Shown: positions 1 to 10,759 of the stretch, piece after piece | How the letters are laid out: each line of letters starts with the position of its first letter | Position numbering within the stretch: position 1 is the first letter of the stretch | Assembly (NCBI GenBank): GCA_002286855.1 | Contig: NRSV01000029.1 | Span: forward strand, 186,832-250,831 | Direction of reading: 5' to 3' | DNA from: Bipolaris cookei | Lineage: Eukaryota; Ascomycota; Dothideomycetes; Pleosporales; Pleosporaceae | DNA: 64,000 nucleotides | Program-made: the position numbers and the translations under genes | Notes under the pieces: generated by a model | Databases searched by the model: none | What the model was told of the DNA's origin: nothing | The model's input: only the letters and a program-made list of their open reading frames with translations

Positions 1-1572
1 ATGCTCATCTTGGCGACAGAAGAGACAAAATACATCAAACCAACGCCAACCATATTCTATAAAAATTAAGCAACGCTCATGAATCGAGACCTCCATTTTG
101 TACAAGGGATCGCTCTCAGGAGAGCAATTACTTAGGTATCCTAGAAATTGTATACCTTGCCGATAAGCTGATTGCCGGTCGTTAAAGGTGTCCCCTTATG
201 CTGCTATGATCTAGCCAATGTTTATCTGAATGCGAAAAGAGCGTGCTTCGATAAAGTTGCAAATAGAGGATGTGCTAGTAGCACCTGCCATCTGTGAGCT
301 ATACCGAAAGATCATTCAACCTCATAATTTTTACGCCTTGGAAAGACTTTTTTTTTCGTTGAATAGATTCCGTTTCTAGATGTTTAAAACAGATATTTGA
401 CCTGGTAAATGGACGGACAATGCAGCTAAATCAAACACATATGTACTAAATATCTACGGAACCCCTAGACTAACAGTGGTAGGCAAACGGTATTCACATA
501 CACATACACGTCTGTGTAATCCTCCCCTGCTCATGTTGAAAGTCTGGACGGAGCGCTACCGAACTAGTGTCACGACATATAAGTACTCCGCTCCTAGAAA
601 GCTATCACGTACCATTTGTACATTTTCATGTCGTGTGGCGCCGTGGTGCCGAGCTGTTGCCTCAGCTAACCCATCAGCGTAGCGTCTTAGTTGCGTCCCT
701 GTAAGGGTGCGATGGATTAACCATAAGTGCAAGGTAAACGATGATGAATTCGATAAAGAGCTGTCTAGCTCTTTGTGCGGTCATTTATCTACCCATTCGG
801 AGGAAAGTCATGCCAAGCGTCTGAGCGCTGCTTAGGCGGTGAGCAGGATCCGAGATTCCATCACGTGCGCTATCAAGGAGCTACCCAAAGGCCGTCCAGT
901 CTATCCCGGCTAGCTATCACGAAGGCTACAGGCCAAGTACTACCAATGAAGGCTTCAGTCTCTAACAGTCCCAAGTACACCATGTTGCAGCTCGTATTCT
1001 GCTTACACATGGGTTGATTGATCCCAGTGCACAAGAAGATAAGCTTCAGACCAATAATGACCTTTGTTCAAAAACTCTTCAAATCATTACACTAGTTGTA
1101 AACTTGAAAGACAAGTGCTATACGACTAAGTGAGCAATTCCATTTATGGCAGGTCATTTCGACATTCATCGATGATTCGACAGCCATAATTACAAGCTGA
1201 AACCTGATGCGTGTTGGGTAGGCATGCTTACATAATCTAACATGTTTTGGGAAATCCACTAGCTATAAACCCATGGGTCTGGCGCCTCAAAGCTGACGAC
1301 CCCTGCTGGTAACATCGGAGACAGGTCCCAGACGCTGTTCAGGTACACGTTTAAGGAAGTGGATGGAACCACCAGTGAACGACATATGTCGCATGGGTCG
1401 CCTAGGCCCGCAATCCTACATACTCGTATCCTCCTGCACTCACCGGTATCTGTCCAGTCTTTGTGCGACATTCCTTTTTTCCTTGCAGGCAGTGGAGACC
1501 ACTGTCCTGCTATATTTACTTTTATATCTCGATATGTTACCTGCTACTTGGTAACCTTGACATCATTCCAAG
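1..1572. other. Non-coding left flank
   Basis: No convincing gene. Open frames here are short (up to about 90 codons), overlap each other and match no family I recognise. The stretch is the upstream region of the zinc-cluster gene that starts at 1573. I saw no transposon ends or tandem repeats. Confidence 0.5.
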
Positions 1573-4171
1573 ATGGAAACTGCTTCTCTCATCGCTTGCA
1601 CCCGGTGTGCCATTTCAAAAGCACGATGTGACCGCAAGGTTAGTCAGGCAACTTGCTACTCAAGCACCGAGAACTCGGAATAATAGACCATCGCGACAGC
1701 CTCTAACACAGAAACTAGGTGCCGTGCTCTCAGTGTGTCGCAAGAAATTATGTATGTCAACCAAGATGCTCCTCGCGCCGGCCGAGAGCTTCTCGGACGC
1801 CATCTGCGCGCAGGAAGCCCTTGACAACGCCAGCAAACACTGTTGGCCAAGATGGCAATCAAAACGCAACAATGGATCAATTTCCTACATACATCATGCC
1901 TGAAGGTCAAACAAACAATAGCGAACTGTATATGCTTATAGATACGACTTTGCCTCAAGGACAACTGGATCTTACTGGCTACGAAGACTTCATGGAATTT
2001 CCATATCCCGTATCCATAGGTGGCGAGCCTATGGACGGGACCACGTCTGCTCACCTCTTCCCATCTATGCCACGTCCGGATATGCAAACAAGTGAACCTC
2101 ATCTCCCTCCGCGCGGATATGGGAATGATGGTTTGTACAAACAGCAACAGGGGCTATTCCACGGTTCCAACCACCCCCCGACTCCGCCTTTTACAAGCCC
2201 CCAAGTCAAGTCAAGTATCTCATCAGGCCTGACGAATAGCCAATATATTTCCAGTTCAAAGAAGAGGAACCAGGATATACCAATCGGCAGCTCAGACACA
2301 ACAGATGATGTACTTGGTGAACTAGTGGATGTCCTCGCCAGGCCAGATGCCTGGGATGGGCTACCCAGTAACAAGAGCAATGGTACTGTGGCCTTGTCAC
2401 ATGATGCTCGGGATCGAATAGTGGCCACTGTGCAGTTACTACTTCATCGTGCGCTGCAAATTGGCTGCTCGCCATCATCATCGACCGAAGGCCTATTTGG
2501 CCGCATTGTATCGCTACCTCCGTCCCACGTGCTAATGCACTATATCGAGATTTATGCAGCACGCATTGACTCAATTCAACCCTACCTTGGTCTTCCAGGC
2601 TCACCAACCGCTAATATCCAAGATATCTTAAAGATTGACACAGTCGATGTAGGCATGTTGTTGATCATTCTCGTCATTACACATGGCGCTATGCTCACAG
2701 ATCACTATGAGTCACACATATTTGCACATGGCTTGATTGAGGTTTGCATGGTCGCACTGAACCATGTTCTCGAACGCCGATGCATATCACAGCCAATGGT
2801 GGGAGGAGTTGCATTACAGTTACTTAAACTCTGTATGCGAAGCGGGAAAAGTTCTTTTATTTCAGTATGTATCATCTGTGATTTTCCTTCGGGTAAAGCT
2901 AACACAAGTCAGTATGCCATGTCAAAACGAGGCCAGTACCTAAGTGTGAGTTGTTGTCATCTTGGAGAAAACAGGAACAGGATGCTAAAATATTGGCTAG
3001 CTGTTGAAAAGCAGTGGAATTCTAAATCTTGAGCAAGGGTTCTACGACCACATCTCAGATGGTGAGAGACTATGGGAGAGATGGAAAGAGGTTGAGACAA
3101 AAAATCGGTAACAACTCCTTTACACCTGATCAAGTGGTATGATCTAACCTTTGTAGCCACGTACATGCATGGATCTATGTGGACCTCGAGATAAGCTTGC
3201 TTCATGATGTTCCACCCGTACTTTCAAACTGCGATTTGCAGGTACCTTTACCTAACAATGGCAATCTGTGGAATGCAAAATCGTACAACGACTGGATTGG
3301 ACAACCTGGTGCAAACGAAATTCAAATGGGTCGCGAGCTACCGTCACTCAATAGTCTCTTTCGGAGTTTTCTTCAAGGTCGATTAACAGGTAGTGATGAT
3401 GTACCGCCACATCACCTGCGTCTCCTTCTCCATCCGCTACAAGCCATGGTCTTGGAACAGCAACAGCTTCTTCGTATCTTCGATAACGATGAATCGACCA
3501 ACAGGCATCGCGTCCTTTCTAAGACTAAAGTATTAGGTCGCCTACAGGAGACACAGAATTTGGTCCAGGATTTGGCTGCACTTCTCAATCGACATTCGCA
3601 GGCTACTATAGACGGCGAGAATAAACCCTGGACCGTACCAGTGGATTGGACGGGCATAATCATGCTACATCTTGTTAGCTTAAATGTATGCACAAGCATT
3701 CCTGACATTGAGAAATATGCCAAGGAGGAGCCTCCAGCATCAGCATCAGCTTGCGCTGAGATGTGGAACCGGGTACGCTATCCCGAAGGGGGAAACTATG
3801 TCTTATTCCATGCTGGTCAGATCTTCCGGCTTATCGAAAATTTACCGGTCGAAACGCGACCTATATGGTGGCCGGTGGCGATCTACCGAGCTTCTATGGC
3901 TTGCTGGTCGCTTAGGACGATAGAGCAAATGAATTCAGGGATCCAGTCCCGGGAAGTGAGTATCGATGCACTTCTACCCAGCGACGAGGAACGCTTTCTC
4001 AATACCCCTGCGGTCACCCCAGTCGTCACATTTTCTGACAGCAAACGATTGCCAATCTTTGACGGCGGTAACAGCCTGCTGTATTGCATTAACAAGCTGG
4101 AGAATCACCCCACACATCTCGTCAGTAGCGCGCTTGAGAAGGCTCGGTATTTCCTGCATAGATGGAGCTGA
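1573..4171 (+). CDS. Zn2Cys6 transcription factor with fungal-specific middle homology region
   Basis: Likely nuclear DNA-binding regulator. Model: join 1573..1638, 1719..2864, 2913..2945, 3001..3107, 3157..4171, giving 788 residues with frame kept at every join. The binuclear zinc cluster is split by intron 1: exon 1 gives C-x2-C-x6-C (ACTRCAISKARCDRK), and exon 2, which opens on a GTG codon, supplies VPCSQC then x6-C. A low-complexity linker follows. From about residue 230 comes the helical region typical of fungal_trans domains, with WERWKEVETKNR and DLEISLLHD spanning the last splice. Introns are 48-80 nt with good GT-AG ends. The gene sits at the left border of the metabolic gene set and points into it, so it is a candidate pathway regulator. 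The start was chosen because it is the first ATG before the zinc cluster. The target genes are an inference. Confidence 0.85.
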
Positions 4172-4532
4172 AAAGAATCACGACCTAGCATTGTTATTGC
4201 ATTAATTTATGAAGAATCGGCCAAAAACATTGTTTAGAATTGATGTGTTATGAATTGAGCTAAATTACTAGCGAGGTATGTTTTCATTATCCCTCATGTG
4301 AACAAGGACACCCTTCAGCAATGAATCATTTTAGCAGAGGGCTTGTGGTAGTAAGCAAATAGAAGAATAGAAAGGAAATGAAATAAAGAAAGATTCATGC
4401 CATCGCAGTGTTGTCGCTGTACCGTTACCCATACGTCTCACTGATAACCATGATCCCAGGAGTCACGTGCCTCTAAATCAGTACTCCTGTGACCTACCGG
4501 CACAACACTGCAAACGCAGTGTGCTCACAAAT
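4172..4532. other. Convergent intergenic spacer
   Basis: About 360 bp between the convergent 3' ends of the regulator and the dehydrogenase. It holds A/T-rich 3'-UTR-like sequence and no open frame or repeat that I can support. Confidence 0.5.
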
Positions 4533-5510
4533 CTAGGAAGCAATGTTCTGAGCCACCCCAGGACAGGCTTTTTCCAAGATATCTGCCAGCTCGAACCAAA
4601 CCCTCTTCGATAACTCCGCGCCCTCTTCACTAACAACCAGCGTTGACGGCTCAGATACGTGATCATCAATAATGTACTCTCCGGCGCTATCAGGCAGCAC
4701 CGCCGCGTTTACTAACGTGCGGCTGCCAACCTCAACCGTACGACCCAACAATGTCTTGAACACGACGGGCGCCATACCCATATCCTTGACGAGATCCGAC
4801 TTGCACAGACCCGGTGTAACGCAATTGATGACAACGGGATACTTTGCACGATCCTTAATCAGCACTCTAGTCATGTACCTGAGCGCGAGGATCTCCAGTA
4901 ACTTGGACACATTGTAGCGGTCTGCCATGTCTGCTTTTGACTCATCGTCCAGCGCGGCGAAGATGCTGGGTTCCTTTTTCTGTGGCAGCTGAGTCCAATT
5001 GTGGACCTCGGATGTGACAATGGTGAGATACGGCGTTGTTCCCGTTGTGAGGGCTGACTTGCGCATGATGGGTAGGAGTAGCAGTGCGAGCAGGAATGTG
5101 GAAATCACGTTGACGGTGATGTGGGCTTCGTGACCTTCTGCTCGCGAGAACTTGCCAGTTGCTATGCCGGCATTCTCGACGCAGACGTCTAGACGGGGGA
5201 GTGTCTCGCATCGCTTTGCGAATGCCTTGACGCTTGCGTATGAGGAGAGGTCTAGTTCCCAGACTTGGAGTACACCGCTTCGCTTCTCGCTTTCTTCGAT
5301 GTCGCGCTTGGCGGCTTCGCCTTTAGAGAGCGTACGGCATGCGATGATGACTGTTGCTGCGCTGCAGCGGACAAAGTGCCGTGTAGCTTCTAAGCCAAGA
5401 CCTGTGTTTGCGCCTGTAACGACGACCGTCTTGCCAGCAAATGTTTCCGGTTGCGGTAATCTGGGCTTGTAGAAGAGCTGGGACTTGAGAAAAGTGGGGA
5501 AGCTCGCCAT
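4533..5510 (-). CDS. Short-chain dehydrogenase/reductase (SDR)
   Basis: Single-exon, 325-residue NAD(P)-dependent oxidoreductase of the classical/WW-oxidoreductase-like SDR group; acts on an unknown carbonyl or alcohol. Visible motifs: the nucleotide-binding TGANTGLG near residue 32, the DLSSYASVKAF segment, the NAG motif (ENAGIA) near 113, the catalytic Ser in IVTSEVHNW near 166, and the catalytic YNVSK near 199. After these comes PG(L)CKSDL, which is typical of the family. Length is normal for fungal members. There is no signal peptide or membrane anchor, so it is probably cytosolic. It is transcribed divergently from the DUF1772 gene across an 853-bp promoter region. In fungal gene clusters such enzymes carry out tailoring reductions; that role here is inferred. 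Confidence 0.9.
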   Translation of the reverse strand: MASFPTFLKSQLFYKPRLPQPETFAGKTVVVTGANTGLGLEATRHFVRCSAATVIIACRTLSKGEAAKRDIEESEKRSGVLQVWELDLSSYASVKAFAKRCETLPRLDVCVENAGIATGKFSRAEGHEAHITVNVISTFLLALLLLPIMRKSALTTGTTPYLTIVTSEVHNWTQLPQKKEPSIFAALDDESKADMADRYNVSKLLEILALRYMTRVLIKDRAKYPVVINCVTPGLCKSDLVKDMGMAPVVFKTLLGRTVEVGSRTLVNAAVLPDSAGEYIIDDHVSEPSTLVVSEEGAELSKRVWFELADILEKACPGVAQNIAS

Positions 5511-6363
5511 TGTGGTTGGTATAGTAAAATTTGGTGGAGTGGAATGTGTATGCGTGTTTTGATGGATGTGTGTGTGTAGGTGTGTTATGGCGCGTGGGGG
5601 TTTGGATGGAGGACTTTGATGTAAACGGCAATGCTGATGGCTGACAAGATCTTGTATTTTTTTCAGCTCAAGCGTAAAAATTATCTGGCCACGAAGGAAG
5701 AAGGTGCGGCTGGGGGCTGAAATACGACTGATTGCATTGCGACACAGTCATACAGTTAACGTCACGATCGAAGTCGAAATCGCCATGGATCGTAATATCT
5801 ATTGATTTACCCACTATTACACATGCGGACGCTCGGGACCCCGATACTGCGCCTTCGCTATTTTTGTTTGTCAGCTGCATTGCTGCTGGCCCACTATGGT
5901 TGTCCTGCATTTGTGCTGGCGTCGTACGGAACTCCGTAGCGTGAATTATCACGTGATGATAGGCACTCCGTTGTATCAACGTTCCTGCTAAGACAGGGCT
6001 GAGGTCGAACTTCAACAATAATCTGATGATAATTCTGAATACCGACTACCGACCACCGATGCAAGATGTTGAGTGTTCTCTCGATCTCCGGAGCAAGATA
6101 GTACGGGAGGCGTATGGAGAGCCGTATTACCTCTACGGCTCATGTGTGGTAGTGGAGGACTTGGAGATGGAAGTGCAATGTCGGATATGAGGGGAAGACA
6201 CTATTGGACATCCGTAATAACAATCAGAAAGTCCAAAGTCTAGATATAAACGCTTGAGTTATTACTTTTGTCACAACAGCCACAATAAGTAGCTTGCTCA
6301 TCCATCTCTTCAACCCCCTACTCCTTCTCTCACCAACTACCACCATCCCATCTCACTTCAGCC
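5511..6363. promoter_or_regulatory. Divergent promoter region between SDR and DUF1772 genes
   Basis: An 853-bp region flanked by two gene starts. It contains CGGAACTCCG at 5927-5936 (a CGG-N4-CCG inverted pair), the half-site CGGATATGA at 6182-6190, and TGGACATCCG at 6205-6214, one base off the palindrome seen twice upstream of the P450. There is also an 8-bp inverted repeat, GAGCCGTA and TACGGCTC, at 6119-6126 and 6134-6141. CGG triplets in inverted orientation are the usual targets of zinc-cluster dimers. Use as regulatory sites is inferred. Confidence 0.45.
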
Positions 6364-6967
6364 ATGCTCTCCTTCAGCAACCTCCAAGTCGGCATCCTGG
6401 TGCAAGCCACCTTCCTGCTAGGCATGAACACCGCCCTAAGCAGCATCTCCATCCCCTCCATCCTCATCTCTCCTTCACCCATCCTCGCCATCCGCCAATG
6501 GCACACGCAATTCCGCCGCGCCCAAGTCCCCGCTACCACGCTCAGCGCCTCAAATTTCATTCTCTCCCTCGCCCTCGCCTATGGCTCCTTCTCTTCCGAA
6601 TCTGGCTTCTCCAACAAAACGACCATGCTCTATGTGGCTAGCAGCATCATGGCGTTTTTGGTCTTCCCGTTTACGCTGCATTATATGAATCCGGTTAATG
6701 ATGCGTTGATTGAGAAATTTAGGGAGCAGGAGGAGTTTCATTATGCAGATTTGCCGGAGAAAGATGCGGGGATGCAGACTGCTATCGTGAGTGCTTTTCT
6801 CATTTCCTCCCTTTTTTTGTTGGAGGTATTTGGAGTGACATGGCTGATAAGTTCGTGTGTGTTATTAGTATCATGATAAGATTGCGTACTGGGGATGGCT
6901 TAATCGTTTCAGGATCGTGCTGTACTCCGGGGTTGTGCTGGTCAATGCAGTGGCTGTTTTGGCATAG
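6364..6967 (+). CDS. DUF1772 (anthrone-oxygenase-like) membrane protein
   Basis: Small integral membrane protein of 173 residues, join 6364..6786, 6869..6967; both exons are whole codons and the 82-nt intron has clean GT-AG ends. Hydrophobic segments lie near residues 5-30 (LQVGILVQATFLLGMNTALS), 65-80, 90-112 and at the C terminus (VLYSGVVLVNAVAVLA), giving about four membrane spans. The central LHYMNPVNDALIEKF motif is typical of DUF1772 proteins, the family that includes anthrone oxygenases of anthraquinone pathways and many members of unknown function. It shares a divergent promoter with the SDR gene. A true anthrone oxygenase would need a polyketide synthase partner, and none is visible here, so the substrate is unknown. 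Confidence 0.8.
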
Positions 6968-7970
6968 GTGTGCGCCGTAGAGGTGCTATGGAAGCCAGCA
7001 ATACGAGGTCGTGGGATGGGGGCTGTATAGAAGCTATCGGTGGACTGAGAAAGTTGTGGGACATCAAGAGTTTGTAGAGAACGAAGAATGGTGTAGAGGA
7101 GCGCTGTTTATTTTCTGGGGTTTACATTGTTAGATGGGGTGTCGTTGTTATGGAGTTGAGCATTGAGCGTATATTTGGATTAGTAACGTCAAAAAATCGA
7201 GTCTTTTTCATTTATCATATGTCCATACAAGCAACAGTTCGCCCGAAACATTTCCTGCCTGATTTTCATACATAAATCAGACTGCCAACAACTGTGCAAC
7301 CAAAAATCATTAAGTTAGATATTATCAAGATAAGTCCTTTAGTACACGGACACAGTATTCACATTTCCGCATGATTAAATTATTTCGAGCACTTGATTTT
7401 ACCAGAAACTTGACCTGGTGCTTTTTCTTTGGGTACTATTGGGGCATACATTGGAATCGAGCTGACGACACCAGTCTTACCTTGGTCTTGCTACGAGTAT
7501 ACAAGTCCCAGCAAGGGCATACGCATTTCAGCAGGGAAACACAATTTTCAGCAGCTACAGCCTTGCCTGCTACTGCTGAGTATATAGCTACGCCGGTAGC
7601 CCAGTAGCTAGTCGAATCAGTCAAGTCTTCATTTAGTGTGTTGTGCAACTGCAGTTGCTTTGACTCAATCACGCCCTTTATCATGCCAACAAGTACCAAG
7701 TATGTGGGGAATTAAGTTCGAGTGTTTACGGGTACTAACAAACTTTTTTGCTATTTTCACTAGTTGCGTTAAGTTCCTCAAATTTGTGGAAGTAAAACAA
7801 CGACTGTATCTAAGTAGATGTAGAACTATCTTGGAGAGTAATAATATGAGAATTTCAAATTTATGCCCCTGTGTAGAGGCAATCCAGATGTATAGTATAT
7901 GCGTAGGGGAGGAGAAAGAATCAGAATAAAGCCGTCCAAAATTGGATGCAACAGAATCTACAAATCCGGC
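6968..7970. other. Convergent intergenic region, no gene seen
   Basis: About 1 kb between the 3' ends of the DUF1772 and FAD-oxidase genes. Open frames up to 97 codons exist but overlap on both strands and show no family resemblance. The sequence is A/T-rich in places. Nothing further is supported. Confidence 0.45.
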
Positions 7971-9550
7971 TCAAGCAAAGGAACTATACTTGTTGAACAA
8001 CCCCTTCGGGTCATACTTCTTCTTAAGAGATCGCAGTTTCGGCAATTTTGACTTGCCATAAACCTGTTCTGGCGTCTCAGTACCCCGTGCGTAGTTAGGG
8101 AATACGTTACGCTGAGGATTTCCACAGCCCGAAACCAGATCGCTGCGGATATTCTCAGCAAACTGGTCAACGGTGTTCGTCATCTGTTCAGACGAATTCT
8201 CGGGCAGGTAAAACGCGAAAGAGCCATAGGCAACAGCTTTGCGCCACGAATACGCAGTAGAGTCGTCGGGAATGGTTGCGGTAACTCCCAAACCAAACTT
8301 CTCTATTAGCCAAGATGCCGAGTTTTCGAATGCAGGGTTATCAAGAACAAAGTTGACGAACTTTGTGTATGTGCTACTGAGTGTGGACACCGTAACATCG
8401 TTTAGTTGGTAACCCCAAATATCAGCTCTAACACCCTTTATGCGAGCGAACGTGTCGCCACCAAAGTTTGCAACGTAAACCAACTTGTTGTAGGGTACAA
8501 CAGAGATGTTGCTAAATGTCGGCTGTTCATCAAGGAAAGCTTTGATAGCTGCATCACCTTGTTCTTTAGTACCAAAGTAAATGGCGCTAAGACTGATTTC
8601 GGGCTGCAGATGTTAGCCAGGCTAGCTAGTACGTTGCAGGGGAGGTGGTAAGACCCACAACTTTGTTCTTGACTGCAGACGACACAGAAAGTGCAAGCTT
8701 GTCGTCTTGAACTCCCTGGTATGAATGCAAAATTTTGAAAATCGTCTCGTTCTTCTCTCCATTGAAACTCATATCGGCATTGTACACCATACCATTGTTG
8801 ATCGTATCGTAGACCCGATATGTCGCTGAAGTGACAATGCCGAAGTTAACTCCAGCTCCCCTTATGCCCCAGAAAAGATCAGAGTTTTTGGTAGCCGATA
8901 CTGTTAGGATCTGACCGGAGCCAGTTACCATCTCAACGGAGAGCAGTGAGTCGATCAGTAGACCGTAAGTACCGGTTAGAGGCCCGATACCCCCACCCAA
9001 GGTAACGCCTATGATGCTAGGCGTTGAGGACCCACCAGATGCTGCATATCACGTTAGTCCTGTTTAGTAATGAAACTCGCTGGAACTTACGCAATTGTTT
9101 GCCAGCAGCGTACAACGGATCCAACATATCAGCAAAAATTGTAGCAGCTCCAACAATCATAGTATTGGCCGAAGTGTCTACAGCCACTTTTCTGAATTTA
9201 CTCAAATCGATGTTGAGTGCGCCCTTCACGCCAGACAAAGAAGTGCTGTAACCGTGGCCACCGCCCGTTGCCAGGAACGGAACATTGTTCTTGGTTGCAT
9301 ATTGGATAATCTTTTGGACGTCTATAGCGGAGGCAGGCTTTACAGCAACGCCGTAAGCCGGTTCAGCTTTGGAGTACACGGTCCATCGTTTTGTAAAGCC
9401 AGTTGCATAGGAAGGGTCAGTGGTTACTACCACCTCAGATCCCGACGATAAGATCTTAGCCAAGTCTATGTAGATCTGCTGTGAGGTGATTGCAAGTGCA
9501 TGCTGTGCAAGGGTAAACGTGACAAAAACGAGAGATGTTAAGGATTTCAT
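7971..9550 (-). CDS. Secreted FAD-linked oxidase, BBE (berberine bridge enzyme-like) family
   Basis: Covalent-flavin oxidase of the 6-hydroxynicotine oxidase/BBE group. Model: three exons, complement(7971..8603, 8659..9041, 9091..9550), 491 residues, introns of 55 and 49 nt; intron 2 has a CTAAC branch motif. An N-terminal signal peptide (residues 1-20, MKSLTSLVFVTFTLAQHALA) predicts export. The FAD_binding_4 domain follows, with ATGGGHGYS near residue 98, whose His is the expected flavin attachment site, then TLGGGIGPLTG and GIRGAGVNFGIVT. The C-terminal BBE domain ends with NYARGTETPEQVYG and KKYDPKGLFN. Length is normal. It is divergent from the P450 across a 1.2-kb region holding two perfect CGG-N4-CCG palindromes. 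Family members oxidise alcohols, sugars or alkaloid-like intermediates; the substrate here cannot be read from sequence. Confidence 0.9.
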
Positions 9551-10090
9551 AGTAACAGAATAATGACGATTGAGCGCTAAAGATGCAATGCTTGCGCGAC
9601 AGGGATGAGGGATAAACTTAAAGACAACGTGGTAACCATTGGAATGGGTTCTCGTAGTACCTTTTTATACGGATCTGGCACCTTCTGGTAACTAGATCTT
9701 TGGGTCCAATATCTTAATCAATCGTGAGAAGAATCGAAAGAGTATAGAACTAGAGACATAGCCAAGACGCCTCATCACTGAAAACCCAGCATATTGCCCT
9801 GATGGGCGGCGGTATTCACAACCCGAGGCGGCTTTACTGAGGACTTGGGGCCACAGCTGAAGGCCTTGAACCATGCCATAGATCGATAAATCCTTTTCCT
9901 TGCCGAATTTTATGCATGGAGCGGCTTCATAACCAAGAAAGGCATCAGTCCAGAGCTACAGCATCATTACGTTGACCCGATTGGCTCAGTTTTGATCGCT
10001 AAGAGACGTCCCATGCACTGATGGGGCTTAGATGCACGAAACGGCTATGATTTATGCTGACATCAGGGGTTGTAATTAAGTGGTCGTATC

Positions 10091-10102
10091 GCGGATATCC
10101 GC
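10091..10102. promoter_or_regulatory. Perfect palindrome GCGGATATCCGC (CGG-N4-CCG)
   Basis: A 12-bp perfect palindrome formed by inverted CGG triplets four bases apart, the architecture bound by dimeric Zn2Cys6 proteins. It lies about 540 bp upstream of the FAD oxidase start and about 660 bp upstream of the P450 start. A near-identical copy starts 67 bp away. Function is inferred from architecture and placement. Confidence 0.5.
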
Positions 10103-10157
10103 CGACATGGCGCCATCGGTTCCTTGATGCTTACTATGGTGGCTTGCTGACTGTTTA

Positions 10158-10169
10158 GCGGACATCCGC
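10158..10169. promoter_or_regulatory. Second palindrome GCGGACATCCGC (CGG-N4-CCG)
   Basis: Differs from the first copy at one spacer base (ACAT for ATAT) and keeps both outer GCGG/CCGC arms. The 67-bp spacing is a little over six helical turns, which would put the two sites roughly on the same DNA face. The 3' part, GGACATCCGC, recurs in the MFS promoter at 13312-13321. Confidence 0.5.
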
Positions 10170-10759
10170 AATCCCACTGGATAGAGGCTGATAGTTATCG
10201 GCGAAGATTCAGCCAATCAAGCAACTAGAATCTGCAGGAATAAGATAACATACCACCAATAGACCAAGCTTTGTAGTGGTAGCATCTGTGTTCGCCAAGG
10301 TATTTAGTGCTGTGCATCACGTGACAACGCGATGCCTTGTATCGATCGATGAACAGAGCTCACTCTAGTCTCATCTCAGACGTACTGCTCTAGATACCAG
10401 AATAAACCAACACTTCCTCCACTGTTCTGTTCATGATATTATTCGGCTCTCCACATCCGCTCCATGATTGCCGGCTAGCCCGTAGTCGCAACACAGACCT
10501 CTATGGCTAGCGCGAGTCCTCGGACCTCGCAATGATACATCCACGTTAAGCTTCATACGGATTGAAACGTGGTTTTTATGCAATTTCAGTATCGGAGGCC
10601 AAAGGCTGAACCAAAAGCAGCATGCAAATGTGCGGATATGGAACTCGGACTGAGGAGGAAGCTGATAGTGAGTAAGAAGATAAAAAGGTAGTAGAGAGGG
10701 CCATAGAACATACTCACTTCCAACCTTAGTTCACTTTCCCCTTCACGAATACATTCATC

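Larger units (their letters stand above)
9551..10759. promoter_or_regulatory. Divergent promoter region between FAD oxidase and P450
   Basis: A 1.2-kb intergenic stretch without a supported gene; a 60-codon frame at its oxidase end (9692-9874, -) looks random. It carries the two palindromes listed separately and a 10-bp palindrome ATGGCGCCAT at 10107-10116. A TATA-like AGATAAAAAGG lies about 80 bp before the P450 start. Confidence 0.5.
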
